DNA of 48,755 bases, taken from the NCBI GenBank assembly GCA_041288195.1, contig JBGGME010000385.1:1-48755 (forward strand), given 5' to 3'. The notes under the pieces are model-generated. The model was not told where the DNA came from, ran no database searches, and was given only the letters and a program-made list of their open reading frames with translations. This document shows, piece after piece, positions 17,162 through 25,144 of this stretch; the stretch's first letter is position 1, and each line of letters begins with the position of its first letter. Position numbers and translations under genes: made by a program. This stretch comes from AWTP1-13 sp041288195 (lineage in GTDB: Bacteria; Pseudomonadota; Alphaproteobacteria; Rhizobiales; Hyphomicrobiaceae).

Positions 17162-18637
17162 TCAGGCCTGCTGCAGGCTGAAACTCTTGATCGTTGGTCG
17201 CTTGCCGAGCTCCTTTAGCAGCGTCAGCAGCGGCGTTTCCATGAGCGGGTACTCGGTGGCGATCGGCCCCGCGCCCTTGAGGGCGCGATACTGCGTGTCG
17301 TCGTAGAAGGCCGCAAGCAGCAAGTCGTCATCGGAGGCGAAGGGTCCGCGCGCCGCACGGATGCGCGCGAGCGCGGGCGGGACACGCGCACCCGGTCGCT
17401 CCGTGATGGGCTCGGCGCCGCGCGCGATCTTATCGTAGAGGTTGGGGTCGATCCTTCCCGCGATCTCGCCGTAGCCGCCGCGCACATAGAGGCGCACCTC
17501 GTCCGGCACCGTGTCGTAGCGCGCTCGCCCCTGGTCGCGCCCCATCACATTGAGCACGGCTTGCGTGACGATGTACTGCGCGAACGGGCTCACCACGATC
17601 GGGTAGCCCAGGTCCTCGCGCACGTGCCAGGCCTCCTCCAAGATCTCGTCGAGCCGCCCCTCGAGACCAAGCCCCTCGAGCTGGAAGGCGAGGTTCGACA
17701 CCATGCCGCCGGGGCATTGATGCAGGTAGTGGAACTCGTCGTACTCGTTGGGGGAGCCGACGGGCTTGCCCTCCTTCTCGGCGATATAGGCGAGGCGCTC
17801 GGCCACCTCGCGCACCGGCGCCAGATCGATCCTCACTTCGTGACCGCGCCGCCGGAGATTGGCGGTAACGCGCTCGGTCGGGGAGTGCGACACGCCGTTG
17901 GCTAGCGTCGACGTGGCCGTGTGCACGACGTCCACTCCGTGCTCGACGGCTTGGAGGACCACATAGGGCGCAAGGCCGGAGTTGCAGTGCGTGTGGAGGT
18001 GCAGCGGCTTGGTCCCCAGCTGTCCCTTGAGCGCCGGGACGAGCGTGGCGACGCGCTCGGGGACCAGCAGCCCGCTCGCATCCTTGATAAAGGCGGCATC
18101 GACTCCGAGCGCCAGCAGCTGCTTGGCCTTGCTGACGTAGTAGGTGTCCGTATGCACGGGGCTGCGCGTATAGACGAGCCCGCCCGCAACGTAGAGGCCG
18201 TGGCGCTTGGCCGCCCGGATGGGGATCTCGAGGTTGCGCATGTCGTTGAGCGCATCGTAGGGCGTATGGTAGCGCATGCCGTTGGCAGCGAAACGCTCGG
18301 CCGCCAGCTCGACCACGTCGTCGGCAAAGAACTCGAAGGTGAAGAGGCTCTGTCCCCGCGTGTGGATGATGAGCGGCGTGTCCTTCACCCATGACGACAC
18401 GAGCCGCATGCGCTCCCACGGGTTCTCGCGCAGGTAGCGCACGCACACGTCGAACACGGCGCCGCCCACGAGATCGATCGCCTCGAAGCCGGCGCGATCG
18501 AGGCGCGGGGCCAGATCGCGCATCATGGCCGTGGTCATGCGCGTTGCCCACAGGCACTGGTGCGCATCGCGCAAAGTCACGTCGATCAGGCGGATGGTGC
18601 GTGCCACGTGCGTTGTCAGCCCGTTTTCGTGCCGCAC
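17162..18637 (-). CDS. Biotin-dependent carboxyltransferase subunit (PycB/OadA-like) without biotinyl domain
   Basis: 491 residues: a TIM-barrel carboxyltransferase domain (about 14-290) then the conserved PYC/OADA domain (about 300-480). The metal/active-site set is D19 (IDVTLRDAHQ), K185 (FIKDASGLL, the carbamylated lysine of pyruvate carboxylase), H215 and H217 (LHLHTHCNSG), and a CPGGMVSN loop. OadA and PycB proteins usually run to 570-600 residues with a C-terminal biotinyl domain; that domain is missing here and a separate carrier gene lies just upstream, divergent. It could form or decarboxylate oxaloacetate, or act on another keto acid. The start is uncertain (GTG 18637, or GTG 18607). 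Confidence 0.88.
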   Translation of the reverse strand: MRHENGLTTHVARTIRLIDVTLRDAHQCLWATRMTTAMMRDLAPRLDRAGFEAIDLVGGAVFDVCVRYLRENPWERMRLVSSWVKDTPLIIHTRGQSLFTFEFFADDVVELAAERFAANGMRYHTPYDALNDMRNLEIPIRAAKRHGLYVAGGLVYTRSPVHTDTYYVSKAKQLLALGVDAAFIKDASGLLVPERVATLVPALKGQLGTKPLHLHTHCNSGLAPYVVLQAVEHGVDVVHTATSTLANGVSHSPTERVTANLRRRGHEVRIDLAPVREVAERLAYIAEKEGKPVGSPNEYDEFHYLHQCPGGMVSNLAFQLEGLGLEGRLDEILEEAWHVREDLGYPIVVSPFAQYIVTQAVLNVMGRDQGRARYDTVPDEVRLYVRGGYGEIAGRIDPNLYDKIARGAEPITERPGARVPPALARIRAARGPFASDDDLLLAAFYDDTQYRALKGAGPIATEYPLMETPLLTLLKELGKRPTIKSFSLQQA

Positions 18638-18752
18638 GCCAGACTATCGTTGCGAACAATTGATTTGAAGCGCGGCAGCTTGCATGGTGGCGAGCGGCGA
18701 TCGAGGCTGTCAATGCGTGCGGGCCGTTGCCCGCGTCCGCCGGGTGGGGCGC

Positions 18753-19223
18753 ATGGTGCTGACCTACAAGGATGTCGCGGAGATCCTGAAGATCATCGAT
18801 GCCTCCGAGTTGGAGGAGGTGGTGATCGAGCTCGAAGGCCTGCGGCTCGTTGTGCGCCGCGGCAACCCGCACGGTGGCCCGTTGCAGTCTTCCGCCGTGC
18901 CCGGACCGCAAGCGGCCAAGCCGCGCCTTCCAAGGGGCATTGGGCAAACTCGCGCCGAGGTGACACCAGCCGAGGGCCATGTGGCCGTACGGGCGCCCAT
19001 GGTCGGCAGTTTCTACCGGCGGCCGTCGCCGGACGCGCCGCCGTTCGTGGAGGTCGGGACACGCGTAAAGGCTGGCGATCCCTTGTGCCTGATCGAGGTG
19101 ATGAAGCTCTACACCACGATCAGCGCACCAATCGACGGCGTGATCGAAGCGATCGCGGCCGAGGATGCCTCGCCCGTCGAGTTCGACCAGCTTCTGTTCG
19201 CAATCGCGCCTGACGCAGGCTGA
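18753..19223 (+). CDS. Biotin carboxyl carrier protein (AccB-like)
   Basis: 156 residues from ATG 18753 with the AccB layout: an N-terminal YKDVAEILKIIDASELEEVVIELEGLRLVVRR segment (residues 4-37), a short flexible linker, and a biotinyl domain at 76-152 with the biotinylation lysine K118 in EVMKLY. APMVGSFYRRPSPDAPPFVEVG is the standard carrier entry sequence. An upstream in-frame GTG/ATG region adds an Arg-rich segment that carriers do not have, so the inner start is preferred. It lacks its usual partner accC, but the carboxyltransferase lacking a biotinyl domain starts on the other strand about 115 bases away. It probably serves that enzyme and not fatty-acid synthesis. Confidence 0.88.
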   Translation: MVLTYKDVAEILKIIDASELEEVVIELEGLRLVVRRGNPHGGPLQSSAVPGPQAAKPRLPRGIGQTRAEVTPAEGHVAVRAPMVGSFYRRPSPDAPPFVEVGTRVKAGDPLCLIEVMKLYTTISAPIDGVIEAIAAEDASPVEFDQLLFAIAPDAG

Positions 19224-19241
19224 GTTTCATCCCGCGCGACG

Positions 19242-20207
19242 CTATTGCGGCTCGATGCCCGCCGTCTTCAGCGCCGTCTTCCAGATCCCTATCTGCTCTT
19301 TCATGTAGGCTGCGAGCTCATCCGGGGTCGATGATCTCGGGGCGAAGCCGTGCTTCTGCATCTGCTCCTTCACAACTGGGTTTGCCAGCGCTGCGGCCAT
19401 CTCCTTGTGCATGCGTGCCACGATCTCGGGCGGCAGGCCTGCCGGACCGACCAAGGCGAACCAGGCGCTGATCGGAAACTTTGGCTGGCCGCTCTCCACG
19501 ATCGAGGGGACATCCGGCATCAGCGGGTGGCGCTCGTGGAGGGTTGTGGCGAGCACTCTGAGGCTGCCGGCCTTGGCGTGCGGCGCAATCGTCGTCGACG
19601 TGCCGTTCATGAGATGCACTCGGCCGGACAGGAGATCGGTGATGGCGTCGGGCTCCGACTTGTAGGGAATGGCCTGCATCTCGATGCCGACATTGCCGGC
19701 GAACATCGCCGTCGCCACCAGCGAATAGGTATTGCCGGCGGCGTAGTTGAGCACCTTTGGATTGGCTTTCGCGTGGGCGATGAGCTCCGGGATGGTCTTG
19801 GCGGGTATCGAGGGATGCACGGCGATGAAGAACGTGTTCTCGCCGAGGAAGGTGACGGGTGTGAAATCCGCGAGCACGTCGTAGGGCGGTTCCTTGCGCA
19901 TGTTCGGCACGACCGTCAAGGGGCTGTTGGTGCCGAAGAGAAACGTGTAGCCGTCCGGGGCCGATCGCTTCACCTCGATGGCGGAGAGCGCGCCGTCGGC
20001 CCCTGGCTTCGCGACGACGACGATCGGCTGCCCGAGTGTCTGGCTCAGCTCCTGGCCAACGATGCGCGCGAGATTGTCGGTGGCCGAGCCCGGCCCGAAG
20101 GGAATCACGAACCTGATGGGCTTGGAAGGATAGGGTTGCGCGTGGGCCGCGGCCTGAGGCAACAACAGAAGAACTGCCGCCAGTAGGACGGCAACAAGCC
20201 TTGGCAT
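19242..20207 (-). CDS. Tripartite tricarboxylate transporter substrate-binding protein (TctC/Bug family)
   Basis: 321 residues from ATG 20207 (AGGGAG upstream). The signal peptide is MPRLVAVLLAAVLLLLP with cleavage near AHAQPYPSKP. Family markers: YPSKPIRFVIPFGPGSATDNLAR, GQPIVVVAKPGADGALSAIEVKR, APDGYTFLFGTNSP, and YAAGNTYSLVATAMF. Bug proteins bind carboxylates or related small polar molecules between two lobes, with backbone contacts to a carboxyl group. No TctA or TctB membrane subunit is in the window, the usual orphan situation in species with expanded Bug families. It converges with the biotin carrier gene, 18 bases apart. Confidence 0.9.
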   Translation of the reverse strand: MPRLVAVLLAAVLLLLPQAAAHAQPYPSKPIRFVIPFGPGSATDNLARIVGQELSQTLGQPIVVVAKPGADGALSAIEVKRSAPDGYTFLFGTNSPLTVVPNMRKEPPYDVLADFTPVTFLGENTFFIAVHPSIPAKTIPELIAHAKANPKVLNYAAGNTYSLVATAMFAGNVGIEMQAIPYKSEPDAITDLLSGRVHLMNGTSTTIAPHAKAGSLRVLATTLHERHPLMPDVPSIVESGQPKFPISAWFALVGPAGLPPEIVARMHKEMAAALANPVVKEQMQKHGFAPRSSTPDELAAYMKEQIGIWKTALKTAGIEPQ

Positions 20208-20326
20208 GAATGTGCTCCCTAGACTTCGTTTGGGCGACTGTAGCCTGCCCGATCGGCCGCCAGCCATGCGCGCGACACTCTAGCTGCTATGCGGTCCGGG
20301 TGTCGCAGCAGGCGGTTCCGGCTGCG

Positions 20327-20773
20327 TCATGGCGCGCGGTAGCGGACCCATGTCTCGGAGTCGCAGCCCCAGACGATGCAACCAGTGAGCGTAAGGCGAT
20401 CGCCCCGGAGCGCGATCGAGATATTGAAGGTCTCGCCCTTGTCTGGGTCGTAGATCCTGCCCTTCCATTTGTTGGCGCCATTCTCGCGCCAACCTTCGAT
20501 CAGCTGCAGGCCCACGATCTCGCGCGAGCGCAGGCCTTTGTTGGGGTTGAGCCTGTCTGACAGCGGCTGGCCCTTCTTGTCGTTGGGCTTGGCGAGCCAA
20601 ATGATCCTGCCGCACAGGCCCTTGTCGGCCGGTTCGCAATCCGCGATCTCGACCCGCGCTTCCTTGCCCTTGGTCCACCAGGTGCCTCGGACGCCCTGCT
20701 GCTCCTGCGCCGCCGCCGCGGTGGCCGAAGCGAGAAGCGCGAGCGCGAGCGCTGCAATGTGAACGGCGAGCAT
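20327..20773 (-). CDS. DUF2147 family exported protein
   Basis: 148 residues with a signal peptide (MLAVHIAALALALLASATAAAAQ). The mature part shows the DUF2147 pattern: GTWWTKGKEARVEIADC, LCGRIIWLAKP, a Lys/Asn-rich turn, GWRENGANKWKGRIYDPDKGETF and LTGCIVWGCDSETWVR. It is a lipocalin-like beta-barrel of unknown role. Four Cys in the mature part could form disulfides. The ribosome sequence AAGGAAGG sits 7 bases before the ATG at 20773 but only one base before the ATG at 20779, so the inner ATG is chosen. It diverges from the ThDP enzyme gene across 196 bases. Confidence 0.84.
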   Translation of the reverse strand: MLAVHIAALALALLASATAAAAQEQQGVRGTWWTKGKEARVEIADCEPADKGLCGRIIWLAKPNDKKGQPLSDRLNPNKGLRSREIVGLQLIEGWRENGANKWKGRIYDPDKGETFNISIALRGDRLTLTGCIVWGCDSETWVRYRAP

Positions 20774-20969
20774 GTGCATGCCTTCCTTATTCGAGCCTCG
20801 GCCAAATTGCGCGCCAATCTCCCATGGGAGCGCGGTCTCACACATAGCTCGTGGGTGTGCCGCCAAAAGGCAAGCCCTCGACGGAACCTGGCGAGCGGCC
20901 TAGGCTGGCCCGCAGACTTGACCCAAAAGGTGCGGTGCACGCGCCATATTGCGAGAGACGGAGGAGCCC

Positions 20970-22598
20970 ATGAAGACCGGCGATGCGATTGCCCAGATCC
21001 TGAAGCGCGAGGGCGTGGAGTGGATCATCGGCTACCCCGTCAACCATATTCTCGAGCACGGTGCGGCCGCCGGCATCCGTCCAATCGTCGTGCGCCAGGA
21101 GCGCATCGGGCTCCACATGGCCGACGCCATCGCCCGCGTCACCTCCGGCAAGAAGACCGGCATGTTCGTCATGCAGCACGGCCCCGGCGCCGAGAACGCC
21201 TACGGCGGCGTCGCCCAGGCCTATAGCGAATCGGTGCCGATCCTGGTGATGCCCATGGGCTATGCCCAGCGCATAGCCTGGGTCGACCGCAACTATTTCT
21301 CCTCCCTTTCCATGAAGGGCATCACCAAGTCGGCCGAGCCCATTACCTCCGCCAAGGAGCTGCCGAACGTGATGCGGCGCGCCTTCCAGCGTCTGCGCTC
21401 CGGCCGCGGCGGCCCGGTCCTGGTCGAGGTGCCCAACGACCTGTGGGCCCAGGAATGTGATCCCAAGGATTACGTGTCACCGAAGTTCGTGCGCACCGGC
21501 ACCGACCCCGACGCCGTGCGCGAGGCGGCCAAGATGCTGGTCGCGGCCAAGCGGCCCGTGATCTATGCCGGCACTGGCGTGCACTGGGCGGAAGCCTGGA
21601 GCGAGCTCAAGGAGCTGGCCGAGCTTCTCGCCATTCCCGTCACGACGAGCCTCGGCGGCAAGAGCGCGTTCCCCGAGACGCACGCCCTGTCGCTGGGCTC
21701 CGGCGGTCTTGCCATCCCCCAGACGGTGCGCACCTTCCTCGACAAGTCGGACTTGATCCTTGGTATCGGCTGCTCGTTCACCGAGACCAACTTCGGCGTC
21801 AAGATGCCGGCGGGTGCGAAGATCATCCAAGCGACGCTCGACCCCTCCGACATCAACAAGGACATCCCCGTAGCGCTCGGCGTAGCGGGCGACGCCAAGC
21901 TCGTGCTGCAGGGGCTGATCGCCGAGGTGCAGAAGCTGCACGGCAAGAGCCCGAAGGACCCCAAGGGCGTGGCACGCGAGATCGCCGAGACCTACGAGCC
22001 CTGGCTTGCCAAGTGGATGCCGAAGCTCACCTCCGACAGCGCGCCGCTCAATCCCTATCGTGTGCTGTGGGATCTGCAGAAGACGGTCGACGTCGCCAAC
22101 ACCATCATCACGCACGATGCGGGAAGCCCGCGCGACCAGCTCTCGCCGTTCTGGCGGCCGACCACGCCGCTGTCCTACATCGGCTGGGGCAAGACCACCC
22201 AGCTCGGCATGGGGCTGGGCCTCGCCATGGGCGCCAAGCTCGCCAAGCCCGACAAGCTCTGCATGAACGTATGGGGCGATGCGGCCATCGGCTTCACCGG
22301 CATGGACTTCGAGACGGCTGTGCGCGAGCGCATCCCGATCCTGTCGATCCTGCTCAACAACTTCTCGATGGCGATCGAGCTGAAAGTGATGCCGGTATCG
22401 ACGGAGAAATACCGCGCCACCGACATCTCCGGCGACTACGCGGCGATGGCCCGCGCGTTCGGCGGCTACGGTGAGCGGGTCGAGAAGCCGGCCGACATCG
22501 TGCCGGCTATCAAGCGCGGCATTGCCGCAACCGAGAAGGGCCAGCCGGCGCTGCTCGAGTTCATCACCTCCAAGGAGGTCGAGGTCTCCAGGCTCTGA
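20970..22598 (+). CDS. Thiamine diphosphate-dependent enzyme (acetolactate synthase-like, substrate unknown)
   Basis: 542 residues, three-domain ThDP fold: a pyrimidine-binding domain with catalytic E44 in VRQERIGLHMADA, a central domain at about 190-330, and a C-terminal pyrophosphate domain with the metal motif from GDAAIGFTGM at 436 to NN at 463-464. The usual GDG reads GDA here. MQHGPGAENAYGGVAQAY and GGPVLVEVPNDLW are typical of ALS/benzoylformate decarboxylase-type enzymes. The FAD-anchoring and quinone signatures of true acetolactate synthase are not evident, so it may be a 2-keto acid decarboxylase or carboligase. GGAGGAG precedes ATG 20970. It stands alone between divergent and convergent neighbours. 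Confidence 0.87.
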   Translation: MKTGDAIAQILKREGVEWIIGYPVNHILEHGAAAGIRPIVVRQERIGLHMADAIARVTSGKKTGMFVMQHGPGAENAYGGVAQAYSESVPILVMPMGYAQRIAWVDRNYFSSLSMKGITKSAEPITSAKELPNVMRRAFQRLRSGRGGPVLVEVPNDLWAQECDPKDYVSPKFVRTGTDPDAVREAAKMLVAAKRPVIYAGTGVHWAEAWSELKELAELLAIPVTTSLGGKSAFPETHALSLGSGGLAIPQTVRTFLDKSDLILGIGCSFTETNFGVKMPAGAKIIQATLDPSDINKDIPVALGVAGDAKLVLQGLIAEVQKLHGKSPKDPKGVAREIAETYEPWLAKWMPKLTSDSAPLNPYRVLWDLQKTVDVANTIITHDAGSPRDQLSPFWRPTTPLSYIGWGKTTQLGMGLGLAMGAKLAKPDKLCMNVWGDAAIGFTGMDFETAVRERIPILSILLNNFSMAIELKVMPVSTEKYRATDISGDYAAMARAFGGYGERVEKPADIVPAIKRGIAATEKGQPALLEFITSKEVEVSRL

Positions 22599-22613
22599 GC
22601 CCGGTCGCGGGGC

Positions 22614-24935
22614 CTACTGCTCCGCGACCTTCGCTTTGGGCTTGCGGCCTTTGATCTCGTCGGTGTCGCGCCCCTCGAGCTCGGCCTCCACCAGTTGGGC
22701 GGCGAGCGAGGAGGCCGTACTGGCGCTGATCGTGCGCATCGAACGGTAGGACAGGCTCCAGCCAAGCGGCAGGAAGAACTTCTTGCCGTCGAGCCACACT
22801 TGGTGGATGGCGTCCTGGCCATAGCGGACGTCACCTGCCGGATCGATGACATAGCGGCCCGATGTGGCTCCGAAGTCGGGAGTGAAGGGCACGTTGCCCT
22901 CCTCCACCGCATGCAGGTGCACGGCCCGCGTGCGCGCGTTGCGGCCTGCCAGCATGGCATTGAGGGGCGGCAGCATCTCTCCCGGTCGTGTCCCCGCCCG
23001 CTCGGCGCTCGATTGGATGTACTGGCTGTCCTCGTAGTCGATGGCGAAGATCATGATGATGCGGATGTCGATGCCGTGCGGGTACTCGGTGCGGATCTTG
23101 TCGAGATCGACGCCGTGGCCGGCCGCGTAGGCCTTGTTGCTGATCGCAGCCCGCATGTAGGTGGCCATCTCGATGGCCGTCTCGAGCCCGCTGTTCTCGA
23201 AGTAGCCGCCGTCGACGAGATAGACGCGATCGCGCTTGGCCCTGTCGGGGCAGTCGGACTTCTCGAGGTCGAGCCATCCCGCCGGCGTCAGCCACGGGAA
23301 GCGCGCGCTGAGCGAGATGGCCGCCGCAAGGCCCAGCTCTACTGATTTCGACGGTATTTCGACGCGCGCCGGAGTCTGACCGCTGGCGGGTTTCCAGCCG
23401 CCGAAGCACAGCGTCGAGTTGATATGCAGTGCCGTCGATGTCGGCTGGAACCAGATCGGGCTGATCGTTACGCGCGAGCCTGCCGCCACGCTGGTGGTGT
23501 TCAGGAACAGAGCAGGCGCCGCGCCCTTCGGATTCCAGATGCTCCCGACGGGTTGATTGAAGAGGCCCTTGGCGTTCTTGCCGCCGGGGCCCAACTCGGG
23601 GGCCGCGTAGTCCCAGGCTTCCGAGAAGCCCTGCTCCAGCGCCTGGGCACGGTCGAGCGCCTTCACGGGAATTGGCAGCAGACGCTGCAGGAAATCGGGA
23701 AACAGCGTGCCGCCGACCAGTGGCGCGAGGAGATCGTTGTCGAAGAAGGTGTCGACCGCCTTGGTGAAGGTTGAGGGCTCGCCGCCGCAGGGCTCGTGCT
23801 CATCATTCCTGGCGATCTTGTGGGCCATGGCGGAGAACACTCCCGCCCCGAGGCTGCCGCCCGACACCGAGCTGATGGCAAAGGTGTGCTGGGCAAAGAT
23901 GCGGCAATGATCCTGCATGCGGCCGAGCCAGGACGCGGCGTGATAGGCCGCGAACATGCCGCCGCCTTCGGTTGCCACGACGTAGACGGGATAGGGCTTG
24001 CCGCGGTCGGCGTACCACTTGCGATCTGCGCGCGACAGCAGCCATGTCTCGAAGTTCTTCTCGAGGGTCACGTTCTCGGCGGCAACGATCTTATGCTCGA
24101 CGCGATGGTTGTCGTTCCAGCCCATCGACGAGAATAAAACTCCCGCCATCACGACGAGCACAGTCACGGGCCAGCCCGTGCGCCGGTAGACCTGGCTGAA
24201 CCACGTGAGCAGGAACGCCAGCATCGCCACGAACAGATAGACGAGTGGCTGCGACCCGATTGCCCATGGCGCCCCCGTCGGCCAGATCACGATCGTGGCC
24301 GTGAATCCGAGCAGGATGGCGACGCAGACGAGTACGCCGCGGGGGGAGAAGACGCGGTGCCCCAGGGCAGCAACGCGGTCGAGCCTGGCGAAGGTGTGGA
24401 AGGAGAAGGCCAGCAACGCGACGACTGCCAGCGCGCCACTGACGCCCATGTAGATCCAGACCTGATCGAGCAAGACGTCCGCTTCGTTCATGACGCCTTG
24501 CTGGGCCGGCACGATGAGCGGCAGCATCCTGCGCACGTTCTCGAGGCCCAGCAGGACCCCCAGCACCGGCGCCAGGGCGATCAGGACAACCAGGAAAGAG
24601 GCGAGCCAGCGTCTGACCTTGGGCCACTCCCGCCGGTCGGGCGCGAGGCACACGAGATGAGCGCTGGCCAGCCACAGCACGATCATCGTGAAGAGGCCGG
24701 CCGCCATCGAGAACCAGATCGTGTAGGTATTGTTCAGGAATGTCAGGACGGCAGCGGCCGGCGGCCATTGCCCCTGCGCCGCATTGCGGAGCTTGGCAGA
24801 TTCGGTCGCCACCGCCTCCATGTCGATCAGGTAGAGCTCGAGCATCTGGCTCGGCAGCGCCAGGATCGCGAACGCGAACCCCGCGGCGAGGATCGTCGGC
24901 CGCAGACGGACTACGATCTCCCAGGCGTGCCCCAT
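22614..24935 (-). CDS. Polytopic membrane protein with patatin-like phospholipase domain
   Basis: 773 residues from ATG 24935. The first 275 residues hold about seven hydrophobic segments (near 13-31, 71-92, 109-130, 160-178, 198-217, 228-247, 254-272). The rest is a patatin-like serine hydrolase: oxyanion EGGG at 323-326, nucleophile S358 in SVSGGSLGAG, and the catalytic Asp D575 in VDGGYFENSG, forming a Ser-Asp dyad. The first Gly of GxSxG is Ser (S356). Likely activity is lipid acyl hydrolysis at the membrane. The frame stays open to TTG 25145, but that stretch has lower GC at third positions and would collide with the divergent gene start, so it is left out. Confidence 0.82.
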   Translation of the reverse strand: MGHAWEIVVRLRPTILAAGFAFAILALPSQMLELYLIDMEAVATESAKLRNAAQGQWPPAAAVLTFLNNTYTIWFSMAAGLFTMIVLWLASAHLVCLAPDRREWPKVRRWLASFLVVLIALAPVLGVLLGLENVRRMLPLIVPAQQGVMNEADVLLDQVWIYMGVSGALAVVALLAFSFHTFARLDRVAALGHRVFSPRGVLVCVAILLGFTATIVIWPTGAPWAIGSQPLVYLFVAMLAFLLTWFSQVYRRTGWPVTVLVVMAGVLFSSMGWNDNHRVEHKIVAAENVTLEKNFETWLLSRADRKWYADRGKPYPVYVVATEGGGMFAAYHAASWLGRMQDHCRIFAQHTFAISSVSGGSLGAGVFSAMAHKIARNDEHEPCGGEPSTFTKAVDTFFDNDLLAPLVGGTLFPDFLQRLLPIPVKALDRAQALEQGFSEAWDYAAPELGPGGKNAKGLFNQPVGSIWNPKGAAPALFLNTTSVAAGSRVTISPIWFQPTSTALHINSTLCFGGWKPASGQTPARVEIPSKSVELGLAAAISLSARFPWLTPAGWLDLEKSDCPDRAKRDRVYLVDGGYFENSGLETAIEMATYMRAAISNKAYAAGHGVDLDKIRTEYPHGIDIRIIMIFAIDYEDSQYIQSSAERAGTRPGEMLPPLNAMLAGRNARTRAVHLHAVEEGNVPFTPDFGATSGRYVIDPAGDVRYGQDAIHQVWLDGKKFFLPLGWSLSYRSMRTISASTASSLAAQLVEAELEGRDTDEIKGRKPKAKVAEQ

Positions 24936-25144
24936 GACCCAATTCCCCCAACCCGTCTCCGCGCAATACTGCGGAAATGCCAGCGCCCCGTAGCTCCGAG
25001 CCAACTCCCGATTGGCCGGCGGCAGATGAATGACGCCACCCGGTTGTGTCCACTTCGTGACGTAACGGCTTGCGCGGATGCCCCCCGCGTCGACTAGAGT
25101 GTTGATCCCGGTGATTGCGAACGTCAACAAGGGATGCGAAGGCA

